Source of the DNA: an uncultured delta proteobacterium
GTDB taxonomy: Bacteria; Myxococcota_A; Polyangia; Polyangiales; Polyangiaceae
Assembly (NCBI GenBank): GCA_903892415.1
Contig: CAITIQ010000008.1
Span: 1-53,998 of the forward strand
DNA length: 53,998 nt
Direction of reading: 5' to 3'
How positions within the stretch are numbered: the stretch's first letter is position 1; the number at the start of each line of letters is the position of its first letter. A program made the translations under genes and the position numbers. Of this stretch, positions 22,517-31,060 are shown piece after piece. The notes under the pieces were generated by a model that saw nothing but the letters and a program-made list of their open reading frames with translations, was not told where the DNA came from and did not search any database.

Positions 22517-24522
22517 CTGCATTCGATCGCAGAACCGTCTTCTTATTTCTGTCGCTGATATGCGCCAGCGTGCTGGCGATGAATTGTTCGCCTGGAATTG
22601 AATCCAGCGGCGCGGGTGGAGAGGGAGTTGGTGCAAGCGCAAGTGGTGGCGCGACCAGCTCCGCAACGACCTCCGGCACCGGGGCGGGCTTCAACGTTGG
22701 TGGCGGTATCCAAACCCAAGGGTTGGTGCTCGAGCCGGCGAACTTCGAACTCACGGTCGAGAACGGCGTGATCAACACGCAGCTGCTCAAGGCGACGCTC
22801 AACGGCCAAGATGTGACGGCGCAGGCCTCCTGGTCGTTCGAGAAGCCGCTGATCGGCGACGCAGCGGCGGGCACCTTTACGCCTTCAGGAAACGTTGGCG
22901 GCGTTGGAAAGGTGCAAGCCACGCTAGGCCAGGATTCCGGCGAGGCGATCGCCACGGTGTATGTGAAGAAGACGGTGGGCGTCGGCGTGGTCACGCCGGA
23001 GCAGCAGGTCAGCTTGGACGCACCTACTGGCGGCGCCGATCCGTCGCTCAACCTGCTCTACCCGTACGACCAAACGGTTTTCCCGCTCGATGTACTCGCG
23101 CCAGAGATCATGTGGAACGGCAGCACCGGCGGTGACGTCTACAAGCTGACGATCGAGGAGAAGTACTTCTCCTATACCGAGTACCTCTCGGCGCCGCCGC
23201 CGAGTCGGCATCTGATCGCCGAGGCGGATTGGAAGTCGGTGGGAGAGTCGGGCACTGGCGCCCAGAGTGATCCGGTGTTGGTCTCGCTCACGCGCTGGTC
23301 GGGCGGTGTGGCGTATCAGCCTGCGCAGCGCACGTGGAAGATCGCCCAAGGGCGGCTGAAGGGTGTCGTCTACTACTGGGAGCTGCCTGACGCTTGTAGC
23401 AGCGGCAACGGCAATGGGCGCATCTTGCGCATCAAGCCGAACTCGCCCGTTCCGGAGGAGTTCTATCAACCGGGCGGTTGTTGGGGCTGCCACACCGTGA
23501 GCCGCGATGGTTCGCATATGATGGCCACGCTCGATAGCGGTTCACCGTTTCCGCAGGTGACCATCGATCTCACGACCGATCCGGCTAGCCAGGGTTCGAT
23601 CACCGCCGGCACCGGGCTCGGTGGGACCTTCAGCGCATACAACCACGACGGCAGCAAGATCTTGGTCAGCACGGACGGTAGCGGCTCACACGGCCTGCGC
23701 ATCGTTGATTCGGCGACCGGAGCCATCCTCAACCCCAACGTGATTCCGGGTTCCTGCGCCGAGCCGGCCTGGTCCCCTGACGGCCAGAAGGTTGCGGCTA
23801 TCTGCGGTACGCAGGGCGGCTTTGGTTGGGCGTTTGATTCGCCGACCGGCGAGCTGACCATGGGCGACGTCGGTCCCGACGGCTTCACCGTCTCCAACGT
23901 GCAGACCATCGTTCCGCAGGCGGGCCAACAAGGTAGGCCCGCCTATCCGAGCTTCTCGCCCGGCTCCGAATGGCTCGCCTTCGGCCGACCGACGCAAGGC
24001 TCGCGTTCGACCGGCGATGGCAACATCTGGCTCTCCGACCTCACCGGCTCCCAGGTCAAACAGCTAACGACGATGAGCAGCGACAACCGCAGCTTCAACC
24101 CGGTGTTCGCTCCGCTGCGCGCCGGCGGTTACTACTGGGTCGTGTTCATCTCGCGCCGGGACTACGGCAACCGCTTGGTCGGGGCGAATCGTCAGCAACT
24201 TTGGATCGGCGCCGTAACCGATCCGCCGTCCGCTGCCGACCCGTCGAACCCGCCGTTCTACCTGCGCGGCCAAGAAGATTGCGGCAAGAGCGAGAACGCT
24301 TACTTCGCCTTGGAGCCGTGCAAGCAACTCGGGGAGGCGTGCACCTCCGGCGTCGATTGTTGCGACGGAACCTGCATCAAGGATGAAGGCTCGAGCGGCT
24401 ACGTTTGCGGTACGCCGCAAGAGTGCGCCCAAGACGGTAACGCGTGCACGGTTGACGCAGATTGCTGCAACTCGCTCGCCACCTGTTTGGACGGCTTCTG
24501 CCAACAGCCCGCCCCCGAGTGA
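22510..24522 (+). CDS. Beta-propeller (WD40/TolB-like) lipoprotein with CxxCH motif
   Basis: The 670-residue protein has a signal peptide ending AMNC (Cys26), a Gly/Ser/Thr linker, an Ig-like segment (about 75-155), then PD40/TolB-type propeller blades ('SRDGSHMMATL', 'YNHDGSKILVSTDG', 'WSPDGQKVAAICG', 'FSPGSEWLAFG'). Cys324-Trp-Gly-Cys327-His328 matches the c-type haem motif, at the start of the propeller. The C-terminus has two disulfide-rich repeats ('GEACTSGVDCCDGTC', 'GNACTVDADCCNS'). The protein is probably anchored on a membrane surface. The role is unknown; haem binding is possible but not certain from one motif. Confidence 0.85.
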   Translation: MKPAFDRRTVFLFLSLICASVLAMNCSPGIESSGAGGEGVGASASGGATSSATTSGTGAGFNVGGGIQTQGLVLEPANFELTVENGVINTQLLKATLNGQDVTAQASWSFEKPLIGDAAAGTFTPSGNVGGVGKVQATLGQDSGEAIATVYVKKTVGVGVVTPEQQVSLDAPTGGADPSLNLLYPYDQTVFPLDVLAPEIMWNGSTGGDVYKLTIEEKYFSYTEYLSAPPPSRHLIAEADWKSVGESGTGAQSDPVLVSLTRWSGGVAYQPAQRTWKIAQGRLKGVVYYWELPDACSSGNGNGRILRIKPNSPVPEEFYQPGGCWGCHTVSRDGSHMMATLDSGSPFPQVTIDLTTDPASQGSITAGTGLGGTFSAYNHDGSKILVSTDGSGSHGLRIVDSATGAILNPNVIPGSCAEPAWSPDGQKVAAICGTQGGFGWAFDSPTGELTMGDVGPDGFTVSNVQTIVPQAGQQGRPAYPSFSPGSEWLAFGRPTQGSRSTGDGNIWLSDLTGSQVKQLTTMSSDNRSFNPVFAPLRAGGYYWVVFISRRDYGNRLVGANRQQLWIGAVTDPPSAADPSNPPFYLRGQEDCGKSENAYFALEPCKQLGEACTSGVDCCDGTCIKDEGSSGYVCGTPQECAQDGNACTVDADCCNSLATCLDGFCQQPAPE

Positions 24523-24546
24523 CCGAGCGCGCGCAAGCGTGGTGAT

Positions 24547-24572
24547 GGCGGCGGCCCTTCGAGGTCGCCGCT
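24547..24572 (+). terminator. Hairpin after the propeller lipoprotein gene
   Basis: A 10-bp GC-rich stem (GGCGGCGGCC with GGTCGCCGCT, two G-U pairs) and a 6-nt loop lie 25 bp after the stop codon. Only GTTGCTTTG follows, so the T-run is weak. Confidence 0.5.
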
Positions 24573-24642
24573 GTTGCTTTGTGGGCCCGGGTGTTTGTGC
24601 CGGAATCATGCCTCCTCGGAGCCGCCGTGGTAACCATGCAAC

Positions 24643-25620
24643 ATGGGCGATGCGCCTCAAAAACCTCGAAATCCGCCGGCAGAGGCCGTTCGGCGCCTGA
24701 CTCCGCTTTCCTCGCGGCAGGCGATCACCGAGGGCGCAAAAGAGCTGGAGGTGGATGACTTCATCGACAACCACCTTCGGGAACGGCCACGCACGGTGCC
24801 TGAGATGGCCCTTCCTGCCGAGGCGAAGCCCGCCGTGCGCACGCTCGCGCTGCAAGCCGTGCCAATGAAAACCCCCTCGGCGGCGCCGCCGGCGAAGGGC
24901 TCGGAGGCACCCCCCAAGCTCGCCTCGTTGCCTCCTACCGCCGAGGTTCCCTCGGTGCATCCGCCGGGCTTCATTCGACCGGTTGAACCGGTAGGCGAAG
25001 CGCCTCCTTCCGTCCGTCCTTCGCTACGTCCGAGGCCGCTGGTTTCGCCGGTCAGCCAAGCCCCTAGCGGTCAGCGTCGGCTTTGGTTGCTTGTGGTCGG
25101 CATCATGGCCGTCGCGGTGGGAGCTTCGTTGGCCGTGATCGCGATTTTTCGCAATCGGCCGGCTCCTGCTCCCAAAACAGAACCCAGCTTGCAACTCCCG
25201 TCGACCAGCACGCCTGCAGCGATGCCCAGCCCCAGCTCGAAGATCGCGTCGTCGGCGGTGCTCTCGGCCGAGCCGAGCGCTGTTGCGTCCGTCGCGGCGG
25301 AGCCTTCGTCGGCATCGTCTGCGCTGCCTTCCGCAGCGCCGAGCGTACCCAGCGCCTCGGCGTCGCCAACTCCCGAGGTAGGCAGCTCTGCCGCCGCCAG
25401 CGCGCTGCTTTCGTTCCAGGGCGCTTTGACGGTGGTCTCCTCCGTCGACGCCGACGTGGTGCTGCAAGGTCAGACTGTCGGACGGACCAATCAGCGCTTG
25501 GTGGTGCGCTGCGGGCCGAAAAACGTGCGTTTGCGTGATGCGACGGGCAAGTGGCTCACGCCCGGTGAGCCGGCCCGCGTGGCGTGTATGCAGGAGACCA
25601 AACTCACCTTGCAGCCGTAG
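24643..25620 (+). CDS. Membrane protein with Ser/Ala/Pro linkers and PEGA-like tail
   Basis: The 325-residue product has a cytoplasmic low-complexity N-terminal half, one transmembrane helix (about 148-170, 'WLLVVGIMAVAVGASLAVIAIF'), an Ala/Ser/Pro stalk and a C-terminal beta domain ('ALTVVSSVDADVVLQGQTVGRTN') reminiscent of PEGA. Such architectures often accompany Ser/Thr kinase signalling in myxobacteria, and a kinase gene follows nearby on the other strand. Function is unassigned. Confidence 0.75.
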   Translation: MGDAPQKPRNPPAEAVRRLTPLSSRQAITEGAKELEVDDFIDNHLRERPRTVPEMALPAEAKPAVRTLALQAVPMKTPSAAPPAKGSEAPPKLASLPPTAEVPSVHPPGFIRPVEPVGEAPPSVRPSLRPRPLVSPVSQAPSGQRRLWLLVVGIMAVAVGASLAVIAIFRNRPAPAPKTEPSLQLPSTSTPAAMPSPSSKIASSAVLSAEPSAVASVAAEPSSASSALPSAAPSVPSASASPTPEVGSSAAASALLSFQGALTVVSSVDADVVLQGQTVGRTNQRLVVRCGPKNVRLRDATGKWLTPGEPARVACMQETKLTLQP

Positions 25621-25626
25621 TCTCGG

Positions 25627-26079
25627 ATGGACTGGCTCGCCATGCACCGCCGACAGCTCGCTCGCCTGCGAGGACTCGGCGTGCGCATGACCACGCTCAA
25701 CCCAAAGCTCGCGCAGCGTCGCTTCGTCCATTTGCTCGAGACCTTCGTCGTGAGCGAGCAGCGCGCTGAACTATTGCAGTCTCCGCGCGGTGTACACACG
25801 ACGCTCGAGCGCGCGCTCATGCCTGAACTTTCTGTGGTACCTGCGCCCAAGGACGTCGTCGCCTGGCTGTGCGCAAATGAGCCCTCCGCTTGGATCGCTC
25901 GCTTCGATCCGCGGCACGCGGCAGCGCTCGAGCTGTTCGCGAGCAGCGTGCAAAACGAGTGGTTGAGCTCCTGGCCGGGTATTTACCTCTCCAACGATGG
26001 CAAACGCTTGCTTTGTGTGTCGGTGGACTACGAACGATCGCTTTGCGATGCGAGCCCACGAGCGACGCCCTATCGCTGA
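25627..26079 (+). CDS. Hypothetical protein
   Basis: The 150-residue product starts six bases after the previous stop, suggesting co-transcription. It is basic and helical at the N-terminus, with a C-terminal 'WPGIYLSNDGKRLLCVSVDYERS' segment and no signal peptide or membrane helix. Third-position GC is high, as in neighbouring genes, supporting real coding. In-frame ATG 25642 is an alternative start. No family is recognised. Confidence 0.6.
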   Translation: MDWLAMHRRQLARLRGLGVRMTTLNPKLAQRRFVHLLETFVVSEQRAELLQSPRGVHTTLERALMPELSVVPAPKDVVAWLCANEPSAWIARFDPRHAAALELFASSVQNEWLSSWPGIYLSNDGKRLLCVSVDYERSLCDASPRATPYR

Positions 26080-26081
26080 AC

Positions 26082-28070
26082 TCAGCGCAAAAACACGAGC
26101 CACACCAGCAGCACCACCACCACCGCCAAAAGGGCGGTGCCCACCGCCACCAGGACGATCTGCTGTTCGGGCGTCGCCGCTCGAAACTTCATGCGTGCGT
26201 CGAACGCGGTTTCGGTGCCGCGTACCCGCAGCTGTTCGAGGAAGACGGCGAAGCGATCCGGCTGATGGGGCGGCGCCGCCGACGAGGCGATGGGGCTGGG
26301 CTGCGTCTGCGCAAAGCCAGGCTGCGACATGGGGGGCTTGGGCACCTGTTGAGACTGTTGCGCGGCAACCAAAAGGTTGGGCGGGATGGCCTGCGTCTGC
26401 AGCGCCGCATGTTTTGGATCAAGCGAGGCCAAGCTCGCGCGATGCCCCTCGCTGGGCGGGCCGAACACGGGGCTGGCATTGGGCTGAGACGGCGGGTGCA
26501 CAGGCAGCGCCTGCGAGTGGTGCAGCACCGGTTCACTGAGTACGACCTCGGCCAACGAGAGAACGGCGGTGCGATCTTCGTTTGCCGGGGCCGACGCCTC
26601 GAGCGGCGCGAGCCGGGCCACACCGGTGGGCGGATCGATGTCGACGCCGTCGCCGTCGCCGTGCATGTCCTGGGTGAACATCTCGGTGGGGGTCTCGCGG
26701 TCGCCATCGACGCGCAGGGCCGGTCGTGGTGCAACTGGGCGCGGCGCCGAAGGCGCGACCGGTGCGGCTGAGGCAGGACCGGCTGAGACGGCGGGAGGAG
26801 CCATCGCCGCGTGGGCGGGAGGAGCCATCGCCGCAGGAGCCATCGCGGCAGGAGCCATCGCCGCAGGCGCCATCGCGGGGGCTGGAGCCGAGACGGCCGG
26901 CAAGGCACCGCGCGAACTTGGAGCAGGCGGCGCCATCTTCGGCAGCAGCGGACTCCCGAGCGCGGGCAAGAGGGCGTTGTTGAGCGGTGCGGTGGGCTTG
27001 TCGGAAGCAGATCGCTCCTCCACCCCCGGGTCGGTTCCGCCGCGAGCGGTCGAGCTTACCGTTGCGCCGACGGCGGGCGAGCCAGCTCGTGACACCATGG
27101 CCTTGGAAAGGTCCGAGTCGCGCAACCACAACGTGAACGAGGCGTCGGCGTAGGGCGCAAAAGCCTCCGCCACCTCGCGCATCGTCTTGGGCCTTTCGCC
27201 CTTCTCGCGCGCTAGACCGCGCATGATCAGCTTTTCGAGCGCCTCTGGAATCTCCGGGCGGCTGTCGCGCAGCGGCGTCGGTTGGGTCGAACAGATCGCA
27301 AAGATCAAATCCCCGAGCGTCCCGGCCTCAAACGGCCGCTTCGCCGCCAAACACTCGTACGCCATGACGCACAGCGCGTAGATGTCGGTCTGCGTGTCCA
27401 CCGTGCCGGCGCCTCGCAACTGCTCGAGGCTCATGTAGTACGGCGTGCCAACCGTGGAGCCCGTTCGCGTCAGCGGGTTGTTCAGCTCGGCGGCGGTGAG
27501 CTTGACCACACCAAAGTCGAACACCGTGGCAAAAACGATCTCCTTGGCGACGTCGACGACGTTGGCCTTGTCGGTCGTGAGGTGCACGTTGTCCGGCTTG
27601 AGGTCCCGGTGCACGAGCCCGGCGCCGTGCGCTTCCTCCAGCCCCTCGCACACCTGGACGATCACGTTGGCGACAAAGCCCAAATCCAGCTGCAAACGCG
27701 TCTCGAGCAGCTCTCGCAGGTTGCGGCCGCGGAGCAGGCTCATCACCATGAATGGGCTCGGCGGCTCTTTGGCGCCAAAACCTCGCGTGGGAGCGTGCGT
27801 TCCCAGATCTACGACCTTGACGATGTGGGTGCTTTTTAGCTTTGCGAGCGCGCGCGCCTCTTGTTCGAGCCGGGCGCTATGCGATGGATCCAGCAGCGTT
27901 TTGAGCGCCAGAGCCTGCCCGGTTCGCAGGTGCTCCACCTCGTAAACGATGCCCGTTCCGCCCACGCCAATCACGCGCTGGACCTTGTAGCGACCGTCGA
28001 TGACCGTTCCCGCGGCTAGTTGAGAGGGGTCAGACGCAATCACTTCATTCTTCTTGGGTAAGGAAGCCAC
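26082..28070 (-). CDS. Membrane-anchored Ser/Thr protein kinase (PknB-type)
   Basis: The 662-residue kinase is complete: Gly-loop 'IGVGGTGIVYEV', Lys57 in 'ALKTL', catalytic 'HRDLKPDN' (Asp156), DFG (Asp185) and 'GTPYYMSLEQLRG' in place of APE. After the kinase domain (to about 300) comes a long Ala/Pro/Met linker with a 15-bp tandem repeat, then a terminal transmembrane helix ('VAVGTALLAVVVVLLVWLVFLR'). Only a few residues follow the helix, so no extracellular sensor is present. The start is GTG 28070. Confidence 0.93.
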   Translation of the reverse strand: MASLPKKNEVIASDPSQLAAGTVIDGRYKVQRVIGVGGTGIVYEVEHLRTGQALALKTLLDPSHSARLEQEARALAKLKSTHIVKVVDLGTHAPTRGFGAKEPPSPFMVMSLLRGRNLRELLETRLQLDLGFVANVIVQVCEGLEEAHGAGLVHRDLKPDNVHLTTDKANVVDVAKEIVFATVFDFGVVKLTAAELNNPLTRTGSTVGTPYYMSLEQLRGAGTVDTQTDIYALCVMAYECLAAKRPFEAGTLGDLIFAICSTQPTPLRDSRPEIPEALEKLIMRGLAREKGERPKTMREVAEAFAPYADASFTLWLRDSDLSKAMVSRAGSPAVGATVSSTARGGTDPGVEERSASDKPTAPLNNALLPALGSPLLPKMAPPAPSSRGALPAVSAPAPAMAPAAMAPAAMAPAAMAPPAHAAMAPPAVSAGPASAAPVAPSAPRPVAPRPALRVDGDRETPTEMFTQDMHGDGDGVDIDPPTGVARLAPLEASAPANEDRTAVLSLAEVVLSEPVLHHSQALPVHPPSQPNASPVFGPPSEGHRASLASLDPKHAALQTQAIPPNLLVAAQQSQQVPKPPMSQPGFAQTQPSPIASSAAPPHQPDRFAVFLEQLRVRGTETAFDARMKFRAATPEQQIVLVAVGTALLAVVVVLLVWLVFLR
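26821..26880. repeat. 15-bp tandem repeats inside the kinase linker
   Basis: Four near-identical copies of GGAGCCATCGCCGCA encode a repeated Met-Ala-Pro-Ala-Ala unit of the kinase linker. Copy number is likely to vary between strains. Confidence 0.75.
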
Positions 28071-28157
28071 GGTGTTTTCGGCCGAAGGAGAAGGCGGAGG
28101 ATACCTTCACGCGGTCGGCTTGAATACCCGCTAGGTTCCCACTACCGTCATTCCACT

Positions 28158-28859
28158 TTGAAGAAGATCGACGGCCTCTTTGGGCTCTTCACCGGAATCA
28201 CCGCGCTGGCGATCCTGGGTACGCTCCACTTCATCGCCTACGTCGTCCCGACTGAGGCAACGATGGGGATCGTACAGAAGATCTTCTACTTCCACGTTCC
28301 CTCGGCCTACGCGATGTACCTGGGTGCCGTGGCCTGCCTCGTCGGATCGATCGGGTATCTGGCTCGCGGCACGCAGTTCTGGGACTCGCTCGCGCGGGCG
28401 GGCGCAGAAGTAGCGGTGATCATGGGGTTGATGGTGTTGATCTCCGGCCCACTTTGGGCGGCCAAAGCCTGGGGCGTGTATTGGACCTGGGATCCGCGGC
28501 TGACGACCTCGCTCTTGAGCGTCTTGGTGTACGTCGCGTACGTCGTGCTGCGGGCCTTCACCGGCGGAGGGGAGGCGGAGAAAAAGTTCGCGGCGGCGCT
28601 CGGCATTCTCGGCGCCGCCAACCTCCCCATCATTCATCTTTCGGTTCGTAAGTGGGGCGGCACCCATCCCCAGGTGATCACCGGCAAGGGCGGGGGCCTG
28701 AATGATCCCAACATGAAGCTTGGTTTGTTGTACGGAGTCATCGCCTTCACCTTGCTCACCCTGCTCTTGATTTGGCTACGTGTTCGCCAGGATCGAGCCC
28801 AGGCTCGCATCGACGAGGCGCTCGATGAAGCCTCGGCCCTTGGCCTGGTCGACGATTGA
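28158..28859 (+). CDS. ccmC: Cytochrome c biogenesis protein CcmC (haem handling)
   Basis: The 233-residue inner-membrane protein has six hydrophobic helices and the CcmC/CcsA tryptophan-rich motif 'WGVYWTWDPRLTTSL', preceded by 'YFHVPSAYAMY' carrying a candidate haem-ligand His. CcmC helps load haem onto CcmE in System I maturation. The start appears to be TTG 28158; no in-frame ATG or GTG is nearby. The other ccm genes are not in the window apart from a CcmD-like gene next door. Confidence 0.88.
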   Translation: MKKIDGLFGLFTGITALAILGTLHFIAYVVPTEATMGIVQKIFYFHVPSAYAMYLGAVACLVGSIGYLARGTQFWDSLARAGAEVAVIMGLMVLISGPLWAAKAWGVYWTWDPRLTTSLLSVLVYVAYVVLRAFTGGGEAEKKFAAALGILGAANLPIIHLSVRKWGGTHPQVITGKGGGLNDPNMKLGLLYGVIAFTLLTLLLIWLRVRQDRAQARIDEALDEASALGLVDD

Positions 28860-28875
28860 AGATTGGAGTCGAAGC

Positions 28876-29154
28876 GTGACGATTTTTCAGACCAAAGCAG
28901 AGCCGACGACCAGCACCGAGACGGCCGCGCCCGTGGCTCCGCCGGAGACGCAAAGCGGTGAGTGGCTTTTGATCGAGGCCTACGTGGCGATCTGGGCGCT
29001 CACCTTTCTTTTCGTCTTCTTCGCCTGGCGCAGGACGCGCTCGCTCGAGAGCAAACTCGAGGCGATCGATCTGGGGCTCAAACGCGCTCGGGTCGAGCAT
29101 GAGAAGGCGCGCGCTGCGGATCCAGGCGCCAAGCTTCCGAGAGAGGCTGACTAA
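28876..29154 (+). CDS. CcmD-like small membrane protein
   Basis: From GTG 28876 the product is 92 residues. A short Pro/Thr/Ala N-terminus precedes one transmembrane helix ('LIEAYVAIWALTFLFVFFAWRR') followed at once by a basic/acidic coiled tail. This matches the CcmD pattern, a helper of haem export that works with CcmC, although CcmD is usually shorter. The gene lies 16 bp after ccmC and overlaps the next gene by one base (TAATG). Confidence 0.7.
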   Translation: MTIFQTKAEPTTSTETAAPVAPPETQSGEWLLIEAYVAIWALTFLFVFFAWRRTRSLESKLEAIDLGLKRARVEHEKARAADPGAKLPREAD

Positions 29155-29297
29155 TGCCGAACTTCGGCCAAATGACATCGGAGCACGTGCTTTTCATCCC
29201 GTGCGTGCTCCTCGTGGGAGTGATCTTGGGATACACGCTCGGGGCAAGGGCCGTACGAGCCGAGTTCGAGCGCCAACGAAGGCGCATGAAGGAGTAA
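29154..29297 (+). CDS. 47-residue single-helix membrane protein
   Basis: ATG 29154 shares its A with the stop of the preceding gene. One transmembrane helix ('VLFIPCVLLVGVILGYTLGARA') is followed by a basic tail ('EFERQRRRMKE'). The tight packing with ccmC and the CcmD-like gene, and the AAGGAG at its end serving the next gene, support a real coding unit. No family is known to me. Confidence 0.65.
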   Translation: MPNFGQMTSEHVLFIPCVLLVGVILGYTLGARAVRAEFERQRRRMKE

Positions 29298-29303
29298 GCA
29301 GCC

Positions 29304-30446
29304 GTGGTCGATTTTTCGATGAGCGATGAGCACAAGGCCCTGATTGACACAGCCCGCCGCTTCACAAAGGAGCGCATCATTCCGGTGGCGGCCGAGTGCG
29401 ACAGGGACTCGAAGTTTCCGATGGACGTTTTTCGAGCCGCTTGGGAGCTCGGTCTGGTCAACCCCTCGGTGCCCGCCGAGTACGGTGGGCCGGGCTTGGG
29501 TGAGCTCGAGAACGCGCTGATCACCGAGCAGTTGGCCTACGGTTGCACCGGCATCCAAACCAGCATCACGGCCAATCAACTGGCCCTCACCCCCATCCGC
29601 CTCGGCGGAAATGACGAGCAGAAAAAGAAGTACCTCGGCGCGCTAATGGCTGAGCCGATCATGGCCAGTTACTGCACCAGCGAGCCCAACGCGGGCTCCG
29701 ACGTAGCGAGCCTCTCAACCCGCTTCCGCCAGGTCGGGGACGATTACGTACTCACCGGTCAGAAGTGCTGGATCACCAACGCGAGCTACGCGAGCTTCTA
29801 CGTGGTCTTCGCGACGGCGGACACGGCGCTGCGTCACAAGGGCATCGGCGCCTTCATCGTGGACCGGGACTCGGTGGGTCTCAAGGTCGGCAAGAAGGAA
29901 GACAAGCTCGGTCAACGCGCGAGTGACACCGCCGTCGTCCACTTCGAAGACGTGGTGGTGAAGAAGGAGAACATGCTCGCGCCCGCTGGGCACGGCTTCA
30001 AGTTGGCGATGGAGACCTTCAACCAGACTCGCCCCGACATCGCCGCGGGAGCGACCGGTCTGATGCAGCGCGCTCTCGATGAGTCGGTGGCCTACGCCAA
30101 GGAGCGCAAGACCTTCGGTGTGCCCATCGCGCAACACCAGTTGGTCGCCGCGATGCTCGCGGAGATGGCCATCAAGGTGGAGGCCACGCGCTTGCTGTAC
30201 ATGAAGGCGGGCTGGCAGCTCGATCAACACCTGCGTGACCCGATGACCTCAGCCATCGCCAAAGCCTTCGGCGCGGACTCCGCGATGCAGACGGCGGTTG
30301 ACGCAGTGCAGGTGTTCGGCGGCAACGGCTTCACCAAGGAGTACCCCGTGGAGAAGCTGATGCGCGACGCGAAGGTCCTGCAAATCTACGAAGGAACCAG
30401 CCAAATTCAGCGCATCGTGATCGCCAAGCAGCTCACCGCTGGCTGA
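29304..30446 (+). CDS. Acyl-CoA dehydrogenase
   Basis: The 380-residue flavoenzyme catalyses alpha,beta-desaturation of acyl-CoA. 'YCTSEPNAGSDVAS' and 'KCWITNA' are the family's FAD-region signatures, and 'MRDAKVLQIYEGTSQIQ' carries the catalytic Glu. Its general form is that of medium/short-chain enzymes. The start is GTG 29304 with AAGGAG ten bases upstream. Placed six bases after the 47-residue protein, it appears to share the ccm transcript. Confidence 0.95.
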   Translation: MVDFSMSDEHKALIDTARRFTKERIIPVAAECDRDSKFPMDVFRAAWELGLVNPSVPAEYGGPGLGELENALITEQLAYGCTGIQTSITANQLALTPIRLGGNDEQKKKYLGALMAEPIMASYCTSEPNAGSDVASLSTRFRQVGDDYVLTGQKCWITNASYASFYVVFATADTALRHKGIGAFIVDRDSVGLKVGKKEDKLGQRASDTAVVHFEDVVVKKENMLAPAGHGFKLAMETFNQTRPDIAAGATGLMQRALDESVAYAKERKTFGVPIAQHQLVAAMLAEMAIKVEATRLLYMKAGWQLDQHLRDPMTSAIAKAFGADSAMQTAVDAVQVFGGNGFTKEYPVEKLMRDAKVLQIYEGTSQIQRIVIAKQLTAG

Positions 30447-30498
30447 GCGCCTTTCATCGCATCGTGACCAAGTCGGCGCATCGTGGGAAACTGCAGCG

Positions 30499-31050
30499 AT
30501 GTACGGCTTGGTCAACGACGCGCTTCAGGAGCTGCTGATTCAGCGTTTTGGAGAGGAGAGCTGGCGGGCGATCGCTGCGCGGGCTGAGGTTTCGGAGGAG
30601 GTGTTCGTCGCGCACGAGGGCTACGACGACGCCATAACCTATCGCTTGGTGGGCGCTGCTTGTGAGGAGCTGAGCCTCTCCGCCGAGCAGCTGCTCGTCG
30701 ACTTCGGCGAGCATTGGATCCTCTCTACCGCGCGCACTCGCTACCCGAACTTGTTGCGCGCTTCGGGCCTGCGCGAATTTCTGCTCAACCTGCCCAACCT
30801 CCACGCGCGGATTGCCCTGACCTTCCCCCACCTCGCGCCTCCTTCGTTCGAGTGCGTCGAACTCGAGGACGGCAGCCTCGAGGTCCGTTACCGAAGTCAT
30901 CGAGAGGGTCTTCAGTCATTCGTTTTGGGCCTCTTGCAAGGGCTTTCGCGCCACTTCGCCACCCCCGCTGCGGTCGAGCACGTGGCTCGCAAAGGCGAGC
31001 AGGGGCGCGATCACGATCTGTTTCGGCTGCGCCTCGAGGCGGTCTCGTGA
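30499..31050 (+). CDS. H-NOX haem NO/O2 sensor protein
   Basis: The 183-residue protein is a stand-alone H-NOX domain. It opens with the typical 'MYGLVNDALQELLIQRFGEESW', has the proximal haem ligand His102 in 'LPNLHARI' and the YxSxR haem-propionate motif at Tyr131-Ser133-Arg135. H-NOX proteins bind NO, or O2 in some lineages, and switch a partner kinase or cyclase. The gene ends ten bases before a hybrid kinase with an HNOBA domain, the expected partner. Confidence 0.95.
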   Translation: MYGLVNDALQELLIQRFGEESWRAIAARAEVSEEVFVAHEGYDDAITYRLVGAACEELSLSAEQLLVDFGEHWILSTARTRYPNLLRASGLREFLLNLPNLHARIALTFPHLAPPSFECVELEDGSLEVRYRSHREGLQSFVLGLLQGLSRHFATPAAVEHVARKGEQGRDHDLFRLRLEAVS

Positions 31051-31060
31051 CGAGGTCGAG

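Noticed and set aside
28077..28086. TTCGGCCGAA palindrome upstream of the kinase
   Set aside because: A single 10-bp palindrome in GC-rich DNA is expected by chance, and it has no second copy nearby.
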